From DASWTL01 sp966250385 (GTDB lineage Bacteria > Bacteroidota > Bacteroidia > Sphingobacteriales > Sphingobacteriaceae): a DNA stretch of 64,000 bases. Position 1 is the first letter of the stretch; each line of letters opens with the position of its first letter. The translations under genes were made by a program, and so were the position numbers. Below the pieces are notes generated by a model. It saw only the letters and a program-made list of their open reading frames with translations, was not told the DNA's origin and did not search any database. This document shows positions 7,907-17,056 of this stretch, one piece after another. Location of the stretch: the NCBI GenBank assembly GCA_966250385.1, contig CBINHC010000002.1, positions 248,001 through 312,000 of the forward strand. The letters run 5' to 3'.

Positions 7907-9808
7907 TTAATAAGCACGCTGGTTCTTCCCTTCGACCCAGTTCATAAAGGCCCGGTTAACGACCTTATTCCCTCCGGGTGTCGGATAATTCCCTGAAAAA
8001 TACCAGTCTCCGAGATTATCAGGACAGGACTCATGCAGGTTTTCAAGGGTCTGGTAGATCACCCTCACCTGGGCCCTGATCTCTTTCGGTGTGATGATCT
8101 CGGCGATCTTGGCCGAGATCTCCTCGGGGGTAAATGGTGCGTAAATGGCCTTTACGTGATTGACCACGTCCTGTTTCTCCTGGAGAAGACTTGCCTTGCA
8201 GAGGTCATAGGTCTGCTGGATAATATGCTCCCGGCCTGTGCTCCGCAGCAGGGATACTGCGGCTTCAAAGGCAACGAACTCTCCCATCCGGGACATATCA
8301 ATGCCATAGCAGTCGGGATACCGGATCTGCGGAGCTGAAGAAACAACGACAATCTTTTTAGGACCGAGCCGGTCGAGTATCCGCAGAATACTTTGTTTCA
8401 GGGTCGTTCCCCGTACGATGGAGTCGTCCAGGACCACCAGGGTATCCTGGCCGCTCCTGATAATGCCGTAGGTCGTATCATAGACGTGCGCCACCATATC
8501 CTGACGGTCGGCATCCTGTGTGATGAAGGTCCGCAGTTTGGCGTCCTTAATAGCGATCTTTTCGATCCGCGGTGCAAGGCCCAGCGTGTCTTCGAGTTCC
8601 TGATCGGAGATTTTGTCGGCCCGGTTCAGCAGGGTATCGCGCTGAAACTGCTTCACGTATTTATTGAGCCCTTCAACCAGCCCGTAGAATGCGATTTCGG
8701 CGGTATTCGGAATGTAGGAGAATACGGTATTCTTCAGATCATGACCGACCTCGTCCAGGATCTTAGGGCAGAGAAGACTGCCCAGCATCTTACGTTCCCG
8801 GTAAATGGCGGAATCGCTGCCGCGGGAAAAATAGATCCGCTCAAACGAACAGGACTTCTTTTCCTCCGGCTGGCGAAACTCCTCCTCGGTGATCCGGCCG
8901 TTCTTCTTGACGATCAGTGCATGACCGGGTTTGATCTCCCGGATAGCCTCCAGGGGTATATTGAATGCCGTCTGGATCGCCGGACGTTCGGACGTCGCAA
9001 TAACGATTTCGTCGTCGTAGTAGTAAAAAGCCGGACGGATCCCGGACGGATCGCGCATGATGAACGCGTCACCGTGTCCCATGATCCCGGCCATTGCATA
9101 GCCGCCGTCCCAGGACTTGGCCGATCTCCGCAGAATCTTGGCTATGTCCATATGTTCGGCGATCTTATGACTGATCTCCGGGTTCGGGAATCCCTGAGCC
9201 TTGAACTGGTCGAACAACTCCTGGTTCTCATCATCCATGAAGTGCCCGATCTTCTCAAGGACAGTGACGGTATCCGCTTTTTCCTTGGGATGCTGACCCA
9301 GTTCAAACAGCTGTTCCAGCAGTTCGTCCACGTTGGTCATATTAAAGTTACCGGCAAGCACCAGGTTCCTGGTCATCCAGTTATTCTGCCTGAGAAACGG
9401 GTGGCAGCTCTCAATACTGTTCTTTCCGTGGGTACCGTAGCGCAGGTGGCCCAGCAGCACCTCGCCGGTAAAGCTCACATTCTGCTTAAGCCATTCCGCA
9501 TCCTTCAACAGGTCCGGCGAGGTGCTCTGCACTTCCGCGAACTTCCGCTGAACATATTCGAATATGGCGGACACGGCACTCGACCCCATTTCACGATACC
9601 GGCTGATATACCGGTTACCCGGCTTCATGTCCAGCTTGATCGTTGCGATACCGGCCCCGTCCTGCCCCCGGTTGTGCTGTTTCTCCATCAGCAGATAGAG
9701 TTTGTTCAATCCGTACAGGGAGGTCCCGTATTTTTCCTGATAATAAGAGAGTGGCTTTAGTAGTCGGATAAATGCGATACCGCATTCATGTTTTATCTGA
9801 TCGCTCAT
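7907..9808 (-). CDS. purF: Amidophosphoribosyltransferase (long form)
   Basis: The 633-residue protein combines an N-terminal class II glutamine amidotransferase domain with a phosphoribosyltransferase domain. The Ntn nucleophile would be Cys9 in KHECGIAF, after an eight-residue leader. The PRPP loop is VVLDDSIVRGTT in the C-terminal half. It would make phosphoribosylamine, the first step of purine synthesis. It is over 100 residues longer than the E. coli enzyme (505 residues), with inserts in both domains. This fits the long PurF-like branch of Bacteroidota. Whether it is the main PurF or a paralogue cannot be told here. It stands as a single transcription unit. Confidence 0.85.
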   Translation of the reverse strand: MSDQIKHECGIAFIRLLKPLSYYQEKYGTSLYGLNKLYLLMEKQHNRGQDGAGIATIKLDMKPGNRYISRYREMGSSAVSAIFEYVQRKFAEVQSTSPDLLKDAEWLKQNVSFTGEVLLGHLRYGTHGKNSIESCHPFLRQNNWMTRNLVLAGNFNMTNVDELLEQLFELGQHPKEKADTVTVLEKIGHFMDDENQELFDQFKAQGFPNPEISHKIAEHMDIAKILRRSAKSWDGGYAMAGIMGHGDAFIMRDPSGIRPAFYYYDDEIVIATSERPAIQTAFNIPLEAIREIKPGHALIVKKNGRITEEEFRQPEEKKSCSFERIYFSRGSDSAIYRERKMLGSLLCPKILDEVGHDLKNTVFSYIPNTAEIAFYGLVEGLNKYVKQFQRDTLLNRADKISDQELEDTLGLAPRIEKIAIKDAKLRTFITQDADRQDMVAHVYDTTYGIIRSGQDTLVVLDDSIVRGTTLKQSILRILDRLGPKKIVVVSSAPQIRYPDCYGIDMSRMGEFVAFEAAVSLLRSTGREHIIQQTYDLCKASLLQEKQDVVNHVKAIYAPFTPEEISAKIAEIITPKEIRAQVRVIYQTLENLHESCPDNLGDWYFSGNYPTPGGNKVVNRAFMNWVEGKNQRAY

Positions 9809-9893
9809 AAGTACTTAAGAGGCTGCAAAAATAGCTATATTATTATTAAAAGAGACAATAACTTCATCCGGCAGTAAGCAACAAAAACGCCGG

Positions 9894-10700
9894 CTAGTCC
9901 CAGATGTTGTTCAGTTTCAAGTGGATTTTCTCGCCAAAGAAGATCCGCGTACTTTTTTCGAACGAGGTCGTATAATCTGATACATAGAACTGGTGCCGGC
10001 CAGGCTGTCCCTCGTTCAGAAGCCCGAGCGCTTCGAGTTTCTTCCGGACATGTTCCGCTACGATGTCGGCCGTGTTGACGATATCGACCCTTCCGCCGTA
10101 GAATGCGTTCACCTCGTCCTTGATGAGCGGGTAATGCGTGCAGGCCAGTATGAGACTGTCGATCCCCTTCAGTTTAGCAGAGGACAGATATGAGTGAATA
10201 AGGGTACTGCTGATGTTGTTGTTAAAGAAGCCCTCTTCGATCATCGGGGCGAGCAGCGGGGCGGCGAGCGAAGCGACCTGCAGCGCCGGATTGGACGCCT
10301 TCAGCTTTTCGGGATAAATATTCGACCGGATGGTCGCCTTGGTGCCGATCACCCCGATCTTCCGGTAACCGTCACGGGCGACCACCCGCTCGACCACGGG
10401 ATCGATCACGTTCACAATGGGCACACGATCGCCCAGGAACTGGACCAGGTCATCGTACGCATAGGAAGACGCCGTATTGCACGCAATGACGATCAGCTTA
10501 CAGTTCTTTTCCAGAAGCAGCCGGCCTATCTTGAGGCTGTAATATTTGATCGCTTCCGGAGACTTGTCACCATAGGGAAGATGGGCCGTATCCCCAAAGT
10601 AGATCAGCTGCTCGCCGGGAAGCAACTGGTGAATGGATCCGGCAACCGTTAATCCGCCGATCCCGGAATCGAATATGCCGACAGGCAGTGAGGAACTCAT
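9894..10700 (-). CDS. murI: Glutamate racemase
   Basis: The 268-residue protein has the family's GIFDSGIGGLTV start and both catalytic cysteine motifs, ACNTAS (Cys74) and ACTHYPL (Cys187). It interconverts L- and D-glutamate for peptidoglycan. It lies downstream of the envelope operon but beyond the strong terminator at 10708-10751, so it probably has its own promoter or depends on read-through. The ATG at 10700 gives a normal N-terminus. Confidence 0.95.
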   Translation of the reverse strand: MSSSLPVGIFDSGIGGLTVAGSIHQLLPGEQLIYFGDTAHLPYGDKSPEAIKYYSLKIGRLLLEKNCKLIVIACNTASSYAYDDLVQFLGDRVPIVNVIDPVVERVVARDGYRKIGVIGTKATIRSNIYPEKLKASNPALQVASLAAPLLAPMIEEGFFNNNISSTLIHSYLSSAKLKGIDSLILACTHYPLIKDEVNAFYGGRVDIVNTADIVAEHVRKKLEALGLLNEGQPGRHQFYVSDYTTSFEKSTRIFFGEKIHLKLNNIWD

Positions 10701-10707
10701 CCTTTAA

Positions 10708-10751
10708 AAATAAAAAAGCGAAGCCGGATTCGTGTACCTGGCTTCGCTTTT
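10708..10751 (-). terminator. Strong intrinsic terminator after ompH
   Basis: AAAAGCGAAGCC (10714-10725) and GGCTTCGCTTTT (10740-10751) are perfect reverse complements with a 14-base loop. On the minus strand the stem runs into a T-rich tract. It ends the bamA-ompH-ompH transcript 21 bases after the last stop and overlaps the upstream region of murI. Confidence 0.85.
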
Positions 10752-10772
10752 CTGAAATAAATGCTCAGTTAA

Positions 10773-11333
10773 TTACTTTTTCGGAGTAGCCGCTGTTGTA
10801 GCTGAAATTCCGAGTTTCGCTTTTACCAGGGGCAGGATATCATCGCCGCCGTCAAAGTAAACAACGCCTGGCTGGGATACGTCAAATACGTACGCATAAC
10901 CTTTTTCCTTGGCTACGGCCTTTACTGCTACTTCAGCTTTTTTGTAGATCGGCTGGTAGAGTTCGGTTTGCTTAGCCTTAACTTCTTCCTGAGCCTTCTG
11001 CTCGGTTTCGCCGATCCGTTTTTCCATATCCTGGATTTCCTTGGCTAACTCCTGGAGTTCTTTCTCCACGGTTATGCGATTGGCTTCAGATAGGGTTTTA
11101 TATTTTTCCTGGTATACGTTCATTTTCTTCTGACGCTCCGCGTCCATCTGCTCAAGCTGGGTTTGCTTGGCTTTAGCGAAGGTCTGGAAAGTCGCATCCG
11201 CCGTTTTCATTTCAGGCATGCTTTGTAACAGTTCGCCCGAGTTGATATGCCCTAATTTTTGTTGTGCCTGAGCAACATCAGCTGCAAAGAACAATCCTAC
11301 CGCTACTACTGCAACTTTGAATAGATTTTTCAT
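10773..11333 (-). CDS. OmpH/Skp-family periplasmic chaperone (second copy)
   Basis: The 186-residue protein has a Sec signal peptide (cleavage near DVAQA|QQ) and a short beta segment, GHINSGELLQSMPEM. A long charged coiled coil rich in Lys, Glu and Gln follows, then a beta-strand C-terminus. This is the jellyfish-like Skp/OmpH layout. Skp trimers hold outer-membrane proteins in the periplasm on the way to the Bam complex. It is the last gene of the bamA cluster, next to a paralogue, and ends in an Ala/Thr/Lys-rich tail. Confidence 0.9.
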   Translation of the reverse strand: MKNLFKVAVVAVGLFFAADVAQAQQKLGHINSGELLQSMPEMKTADATFQTFAKAKQTQLEQMDAERQKKMNVYQEKYKTLSEANRITVEKELQELAKEIQDMEKRIGETEQKAQEEVKAKQTELYQPIYKKAEVAVKAVAKEKGYAYVFDVSQPGVVYFDGGDDILPLVKAKLGISATTAATPKK

Positions 11334-11385
11334 TTTTTGGTTAATTCAGTTATTTATGTTTATTGTTTACGCTTGATATTACTTT

Positions 11386-11919
11386 TTATTGTTTGGTCGC
11401 AGTTCCCGGCTTATATCCTAACCTGGTAATGACATCATTACTCTTGTCCAGTTTCGGACTGGCATACAGCATCATAACTTCACTGCTCCGGTCAAAGATG
11501 AGGTCGAGCTGCTGATTCTCCGCTACGGCCTGAACCGCCTTGGCGACCCGGTCCTGAATCGGTTTGATCAGCCGCGTGCGCTGTTGGAACAGTTCGCCTT
11601 CATAGCCGAACTTGACCCGCTGAAACTCCTTGGCCTCCTTCTCCTTCTGAATGATTTCGTTCTCACGGCGCTTACGCATATCCTCACTCAGCAGAACCTG
11701 GTCAGCCTGGTAGGCCTTGTACATCTTTTCGATCTCTGAAAAGCGGCTGTCCACCTCCTTCTGCCATTGCTCGGAGAGCGCATCCAGCTGCTTTTGCGCG
11801 GAGGAGTATTCAGGAATATGCTTAAGTATATATTCGCTGTCAACATATGCAAAGCGCTGCGCAAAAGCACTCACCGAAATGCATACCATCAAAACCGCCG
11901 AGAAGAGATACTTTTTCAT
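11386..11919 (-). CDS. OmpH/Skp-family periplasmic chaperone (first copy)
   Basis: The 177-residue protein has a signal peptide (MKKYLFSAVLMVCISVSAFA|QR), the RFAYVDSEYILKHIPEYSSAQ start typical of OmpH proteins and a central coiled coil. It follows bamA by 11 bases and precedes a second ompH by about 50 bases. The tandem pair is common in Bacteroidota and may reflect division of labour among outer-membrane clients. The helical arm is as long as in the paralogue, so both could form Skp-like cages. Confidence 0.9.
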   Translation of the reverse strand: MKKYLFSAVLMVCISVSAFAQRFAYVDSEYILKHIPEYSSAQKQLDALSEQWQKEVDSRFSEIEKMYKAYQADQVLLSEDMRKRRENEIIQKEKEAKEFQRVKFGYEGELFQQRTRLIKPIQDRVAKAVQAVAENQQLDLIFDRSSEVMMLYASPKLDKSNDVITRLGYKPGTATKQ

Positions 11920-11930
11920 ACTGTCGTTAT

Positions 11931-14453
11931 TTAAAATCCGCCGTTCAACTGCTGCGCGATACTGAATGTAAAGCCTTGGCGCCCTTTGTCCGGCAATCCC
12001 GGGATCGGATCGAATCCATATCCGTAATCGATTCCCAGCAATCCGAAGATCGGAAGGAATACCCGCGCGCCCACACCTGCAGAACGGCGGATGTTGAACG
12101 GTGTGAAATCACGGAACCGGTTCCATGTGTTACCGCCTTCCGCAAACGCCAGCACATACACGGTGGCCTGCTCATTCAGAGTAACCGGGTGGCGAAGCTC
12201 GAGGATATACTTGTTAAAGATCGGACTTCCTGACTGCTGGGCAATCGCAGGATTCGCACCTTTCGGTATAACCGCGTTATTCGCATAACCCCGCATGGCG
12301 ATCACTTCAGATCCCTGAAGATAATCAAATCCCTGCATTCCGTCACCACCAAGTTTAAAACGCTCGAATGCAGACTGTCCGACGGCTTTATTATAGCTTC
12401 CGAGGAATCCGAACTGGGTCTGAGCCTTCAGCACCAGCTTTCCGTAGATCTTCTGGTACCACTGAGCCTCAAACTTCCATTTGTGATATTCGGTGTATTT
12501 ATATCGCTCCAGGTCAGTGGCGGTACGGTAATTCGTGTTGTTGAACAACGAGTACGGCGGTGTCGCCTGGATGGTCAGACGGACATTAGACCCTGAAGTC
12601 GGATAGATAGGCGCGTCGACCGAGTTACGGCTGAGTTCCTGAGTCAGGTTGAAGTTGTAGGAAGTTCCCGTTGAGAAGAGGAAGCCCGGGTAGTTCTTCA
12701 GTTTATACTGCTGCAGGTTAATCGAGTGGTTGATCTGGAAATAATCATCCGGCCATCTCAGGCGCTGACCCAGGCTGAAGGTCACGCCGTTCAGACGGAT
12801 CCGCTGCAGGTCCGCATCGGCTATGTTATTATACCACTGGTTGGATGACAGGGATGTAAACGCGCTGATCCCGAAGTAAAGCGGTTTCCGTCCGCCCAGC
12901 CACGGCTCCGAAAAAGAGAAGCTGTAGGACTGATATTGTTTACCATTGGTCTGGCCGCGGACGCTCAGCCGCTGGCCGTCACCTTTCGGAAGCGGTCTCC
13001 ACTCCTTCAGGTTGAACAGGTTCCGGACCGAGAAGTTATTGAAGGTCAGACCCAGCGTACCGACGATCCGGCCGCCGCCAAAACCACCTGATAACTCGAT
13101 CTGGTCGGACGGCTTTTCAGCAACGGTATATTCAATATCCACGGTACCGTCTGCAGGATTCGGGATGGGTTTCACGTCAGTCTTCTGCTCGTCAAAGTTT
13201 CCAAGCTGCGCGATCTCACGGGTCGTACGAACGACAGCCGACTTCGAGAACTTCTGTCCCGGCTTGGTCCGGATCTCCCGCAACACCACCTTATCGTTGG
13301 TGATGTCATTCCCCTTCAGGGTAACCTTGCTGATCGTGTACTGCGGACCTTCATAGATGCGGAGTTCAAGATCAACACTGTCACCGTAAATTTTGGTTTG
13401 AACCGGATCAACATTGAATGTCAGGTACCCGGCATCCAGGTATAACGAAGATACATCCTGTCCGTTCGGACTTCCGTTAAGCTTCTTGTTAAGTTTCTCT
13501 TCACTGAACACCTCTCCTTTTTCGATGCCCAGGATCTCATTCAGGACAGATGTCCGATACTGGGCGTTTCCGGCCCAGGTAATATTACCGAAGTAATACT
13601 TCGGTCCTTCATAAACCTTGATCAGAACCCCGATCCGCTCCTTATTGATCGGCAGAATCGAGTCCATCAGGATCTCGGCATCCCGGTAGCCCTTATTGTG
13701 CATCTTGGCAACCAGCGTCCGCTTGTCTTCTTCATACTTGTCCCGCAGGAACTTCCGGTCGAAGATCAGCCAGGGCTTGGTCTTCTTCAGATATTTGCGA
13801 AGCTGTTTGTCCGAAAAATCCTTATTACCCTCAAAAGCAATACTGCCTACCTTGACTTTGCTGCCCTTGTCCACATCGATGTTCAGGAACACGTTATTTG
13901 CTTCCGAGGTATCCTTTGCCTGGGTGATCTTAACATCAGCATACAGGAATCCTTTTTCCTGGAAATATCTTTTGATGATGCCGGTTGTACTGTTCAGAAG
14001 ATTCTCATTGACGACCTTCGACGTTTTGTCATTCAGTTTTTCGTTCAGTGACTCCCGTTCGCTTTTCCGGACGCCGGTCAGGTTAATCCGGGTCAGCCGG
14101 GGGCGTTCCACCACAGCGATGTCGAACCAGATCGAATCACCGTCAATTTTGGAGACGTTCAGCTGAACGTCGTCGAATAGTCCCTGGCCCCAGAGATTCT
14201 TGATGGCATTCGAGGTAGCGTCGCCCGGTACGGTAATGCGCTCTCCCGGGGTCAGCTTTGAAATCTGTACCAGGATGCTGTTATCCAGGAACTGGGTACC
14301 ACTGATCGTTGTTGCGGCAATAACATATTCTTTGGGATTCAGATAGCTCAGATCCTCCCCGTCGGGTCCTGTAATTCCGGTTGGCGGGTTCACCTGGGCA
14401 TAGCCTGAAAACGATGCAATTGAGAATATAATGAGTAATAAAATACGGTTCAT
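11931..14453 (-). CDS. bamA: Outer-membrane assembly factor BamA
   Basis: The 840-residue protein has a signal peptide, a row of POTRA repeats from about 50 to 430 and a C-terminal Omp85 barrel. The FGGGRIVGTLGLTFNNFSVRN entry strand, the FKLGGDGMQGFDYLQGSEVIAMRGY loop-6 region and the terminal Gly-Gly-Phe are all visible. BamA inserts beta-barrel proteins into the outer membrane. Its neighbours uppS upstream and two OmpH chaperones downstream match the usual Bacteroidota cluster. A TTTAACA repeat pair lies in the 62-base gap just upstream. Confidence 0.95.
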   Translation of the reverse strand: MNRILLLIIFSIASFSGYAQVNPPTGITGPDGEDLSYLNPKEYVIAATTISGTQFLDNSILVQISKLTPGERITVPGDATSNAIKNLWGQGLFDDVQLNVSKIDGDSIWFDIAVVERPRLTRINLTGVRKSERESLNEKLNDKTSKVVNENLLNSTTGIIKRYFQEKGFLYADVKITQAKDTSEANNVFLNIDVDKGSKVKVGSIAFEGNKDFSDKQLRKYLKKTKPWLIFDRKFLRDKYEEDKRTLVAKMHNKGYRDAEILMDSILPINKERIGVLIKVYEGPKYYFGNITWAGNAQYRTSVLNEILGIEKGEVFSEEKLNKKLNGSPNGQDVSSLYLDAGYLTFNVDPVQTKIYGDSVDLELRIYEGPQYTISKVTLKGNDITNDKVVLREIRTKPGQKFSKSAVVRTTREIAQLGNFDEQKTDVKPIPNPADGTVDIEYTVAEKPSDQIELSGGFGGGRIVGTLGLTFNNFSVRNLFNLKEWRPLPKGDGQRLSVRGQTNGKQYQSYSFSFSEPWLGGRKPLYFGISAFTSLSSNQWYNNIADADLQRIRLNGVTFSLGQRLRWPDDYFQINHSINLQQYKLKNYPGFLFSTGTSYNFNLTQELSRNSVDAPIYPTSGSNVRLTIQATPPYSLFNNTNYRTATDLERYKYTEYHKWKFEAQWYQKIYGKLVLKAQTQFGFLGSYNKAVGQSAFERFKLGGDGMQGFDYLQGSEVIAMRGYANNAVIPKGANPAIAQQSGSPIFNKYILELRHPVTLNEQATVYVLAFAEGGNTWNRFRDFTPFNIRRSAGVGARVFLPIFGLLGIDYGYGFDPIPGLPDKGRQGFTFSIAQQLNGGF

Positions 14454-14490
14454 TTAGAAGAATTATCGACGCTAAAATAACTTAATCAGT

Positions 14491-14508
14491 TGTTAAATAT
14501 TGTTAAAT
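14491..14508. promoter_or_regulatory. TGTTAAAT direct-repeat pair before bamA
   Basis: TGTTAAAT occurs at 14491-14498 and again at 14501-14508, a 10-base period, in the 62-base gap between uppS and bamA. On the minus strand it reads TTTAACA-N3-TTTAACA, like the half-sites at 213-250 and 33429-33445. It could be a binding site for an OmpR/PhoB-type regulator acting on bamA. This rests on pattern only. Confidence 0.4.
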
Positions 14509-14515
14509 CTCAAAT

Positions 14516-15256
14516 TTAGTTGAGTTGTTCACTGGTCATTCCGAACCGGCGTTCACGTTTCTGGAAATCAATCACGGCTTCAAACAAATCTTCCCTGCGG
14601 AAATCCGGCCACAACTTTTGAGTGAAGTACAGTTCTGCATAAGCCAGCTGCCACAGGAGATAATTACTGATGCGGTATTCACCGCTCGTCCGGATCATGA
14701 GTTCCGGATCCGGCATCCCCGCGGTGGTGAGATGCGAAGAGAACAGCTGTTCGTCGATCGCATCCGGCTTCAGCTCCCCCGCTTCCACTTTACCGGCAAT
14801 GGTCCGGACGGCATTCACGATCTCCCAACGGGAGCTATAGCTCAGTGCAAGCGTCAGCGTACACCGCTTATTATTACTGGTCTTTTCAATGGTCTCCTGC
14901 AACTGCTTATAACACCTCGCGGGCAATGACTTCAGGTCGCCTATTGCATTTAAACGCACATCATTATCCATTAGTGTCTTGGTTTCCTTGTTAATCGTTG
15001 AAACAAGCAGTTCCATGAGGGCGGCAACCTCCAGCTTCGGCCGGTTCCAGTTCTCGGTCGAAAAAGCGTACAGGGTGAGGTATGGTATACCCAGCTCGAC
15101 AGCTCCTTCTACTGTATCCCGGACCGCAAGTACGCCGTTCTGGTGTCCGAATACCCGGAACTTTCCCTTTTCCTTGGCCCAGCGGCCGTTCCCGTCCATG
15201 ATGATTGCCACATGCTGGGGCAACCGGTTAATATCTATTTGCTCACGTAAGCCCAT
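14516..15256 (-). CDS. uppS: Isoprenyl transferase (undecaprenyl diphosphate synthase)
   Basis: The 246-residue cis-prenyltransferase has the active-site IIMDGNGRWAKEKG motif (Asp21) near the N-terminus, the LTLYAFSTENWNRP block and the C-terminal RTSGEYRISNYLLWQ...FTQKLWPDF motif. It condenses isopentenyl units on farnesyl diphosphate to make the C55 lipid carrier for peptidoglycan and surface glycans. It sits directly upstream of bamA in the minus-strand envelope operon. Confidence 0.95.
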   Translation of the reverse strand: MGLREQIDINRLPQHVAIIMDGNGRWAKEKGKFRVFGHQNGVLAVRDTVEGAVELGIPYLTLYAFSTENWNRPKLEVAALMELLVSTINKETKTLMDNDVRLNAIGDLKSLPARCYKQLQETIEKTSNNKRCTLTLALSYSSRWEIVNAVRTIAGKVEAGELKPDAIDEQLFSSHLTTAGMPDPELMIRTSGEYRISNYLLWQLAYAELYFTQKLWPDFRREDLFEAVIDFQKRERRFGMTSEQLN

Positions 15257-15369
15257 CTGTCAGTGATTAACTCATTAAAAATTTGCGTTTTAATGAGGGA
15301 AAAAATTCAGGCAAAGGTATAACTTCCTTTGCATTTTTTCAGAAATGAGGTGAAATGAATGGCCAACAA

Positions 15370-16161
15370 TCAGAAGGTGTAGCACTTGCTGCTTACAAAA
15401 GTAAAGGTCAGACTGACCCCGGCGAACATGTAGGTGTCCCGCTTCCGGAAGTCGCCTCGCTGGGTGCCTGTCAGGTCCCGGCTGGTTCCGCTCCGGTCGG
15501 CCAGCCGCAAGGCAGTCGGCAGCTCCTCAGCCGCAAAGCCGACGGGAAGTGCGTAGTAGCCGCTCACATCATCCAGATAATCCGTAAATGCGGTGCGGTA
15601 GCCGACCTCGCCGGCCAGGTTCCAGTTTCCGGCAATATTGTATTTGATCCCTACCCCATAGGGTATGGCCAGCGCATAAGGCCGGTACGTTTCCCCGGGC
15701 AGCTGTCCTTCTGTGCGCCAGCTCCGGAGTTCTACGCGCTGATCGTCCAGCGTTGTCTTGGGATTGAACATTACACCGCCGACGCCGGCGAACAAGTAAG
15801 GCGAGTATCTCTTCGATACGGAGGCCTGGTATTTGAACAGATTGAATTCAGTAAGCAGGGAAACTTCCGTAAGGGGCGAGTAAAAGTCCAGGTTTCTGAA
15901 TCGCTGTGCAGGATCGGGAGAATTCCGGTCTGCAGCCTGCATTTTCCCGTGCATGGCGTTCAGCCGCAGGGACCAGTATCCGTCAAAGTTTCGTTTGACC
16001 TGCCCGCCGAAAGCGGGGTCCGTAAACTTGTACGGCCGGGTCGGGCTGATATCGCCCATATAACCCGAGCTTCCGATGAACCCGCCTAACTCCCAGCTTT
16101 GTGCTGACACCCGGACAAAAGAACTGAGGAAAAGAATAAAGGCGAGTACAAATTTATGCAT
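15370..16161 (-). CDS. DUF6089-type outer-membrane barrel protein
   Basis: The 263-residue protein has a signal peptide (cleavage near RVSA|QSW), then ELGGFIGSSGYMGDISPTRPYKFTDPAFG. Alternating beta strands end in TYMFAGVSLTFTF, as expected for a small outer-membrane barrel. The family regularly sits between nadK and uppS in Bacteroidota and is annotated DUF6089, with no known function. A GTG at 16167 overlapping the nadK stop is possible. I prefer the ATG at 16161, which gives a cleaner signal peptide. Confidence 0.8.
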   Translation of the reverse strand: MHKFVLAFILFLSSFVRVSAQSWELGGFIGSSGYMGDISPTRPYKFTDPAFGGQVKRNFDGYWSLRLNAMHGKMQAADRNSPDPAQRFRNLDFYSPLTEVSLLTEFNLFKYQASVSKRYSPYLFAGVGGVMFNPKTTLDDQRVELRSWRTEGQLPGETYRPYALAIPYGVGIKYNIAGNWNLAGEVGYRTAFTDYLDDVSGYYALPVGFAAEELPTALRLADRSGTSRDLTGTQRGDFRKRDTYMFAGVSLTFTFVSSKCYTF

Positions 16162-16166
16162 GGACA

Positions 16167-17048
16167 CTAGTAATTCCGGGTATCGATACCCCAGAGCAGT
16201 TTGTTTCTTAACGTCGATAAATAACTTTCATTATGCAACCTGATCAGGTTGATGCCAAAGGATGCCTTACGGAGGGTTATCCGGACGCTGGTATCGATCA
16301 CTTCCGTTCGGGAATCACACGTGAGCAAATATTTGGAACTGCGGCCCTCAATCTCAAACGACAACTTTGACGAATCAGACAACACAACAGGCCGGACGTT
16401 CAGATTGTGTGGTGCGATCGGGGTGATCACAAAGTTTCCTGAACTCGGAAAGATGATGGGGCCGCCGCAGCTCAGGGAATAGGCTGTTGATCCGGTCGAT
16501 GTGGCAACGATCAGTCCGTCCGCCCAGTACGAGTTCAGGAACTCGTCGTTTACAAACGCATGGATGATCATCATGGCGGAGGTATCCCGTTTGTGGATCG
16601 TCACATCGTTCAGTGCGAAATTTTCTTCTCCGAACAGCTGGTGTTCTGAATCCACGCAAAGCAGGGACCGGTTATCGAGTGAGAACTGGCCGCTCACCAG
16701 GCTCTGGATGGCCGCATGGATATTATCTTTACTGATACTGGCCAGGAAGCCCAACCGGCCGAAATTGATCCCGATGACAGGGATACCGGAGTCCCGTATC
16801 AGTGAGACCGCATCCAGCATCGTCCCGTCCCCTCCCAGGCTGATCATCACATCGGCCTGGCCCTGCAACTCCTGGTGATTCCGGAAGATGTTGAACCGCC
16901 GCGGAAAAAAAATCTTGCCCGAAATAAACTGATTGAACTTGTCAAAAATACAAGGCTCGGCGCCTTCGGCAGCCAGACAGTCAAAAACCTGTTGAACGTA
17001 AGGAAGTACGGAATTGTTAAAAGGCCGGCCGTAAACTGCAATCTTCAT
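16167..17048 (-). CDS. nadK: NAD kinase
   Basis: The 293-residue protein has the diagnostic GGDGT motif (about 72-76, catalytic Asp75) and the nucleotide-binding NDVTIHK and STGSTAYSLSCGGPII segments. It phosphorylates NAD to NADP in the cytoplasm. The gene lies eight bases after the CBS-protein gene and touches the DUF6089 gene, so it is co-transcribed with envelope genes. Full length, no oddities seen. Confidence 0.95.
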   Translation of the reverse strand: MKIAVYGRPFNNSVLPYVQQVFDCLAAEGAEPCIFDKFNQFISGKIFFPRRFNIFRNHQELQGQADVMISLGGDGTMLDAVSLIRDSGIPVIGINFGRLGFLASISKDNIHAAIQSLVSGQFSLDNRSLLCVDSEHQLFGEENFALNDVTIHKRDTSAMMIIHAFVNDEFLNSYWADGLIVATSTGSTAYSLSCGGPIIFPSSGNFVITPIAPHNLNVRPVVLSDSSKLSFEIEGRSSKYLLTCDSRTEVIDTSVRITLRKASFGINLIRLHNESYLSTLRNKLLWGIDTRNY

Positions 17049-17056
17049 GTAGTACG

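Noticed and set aside
8393..9760. 455-codon plus-strand open frame inside the purF-like gene
   Set aside because: It is a shadow of the minus-strand gene: no motifs, unlikely composition, and the purF-like frame carries the catalytic residues.
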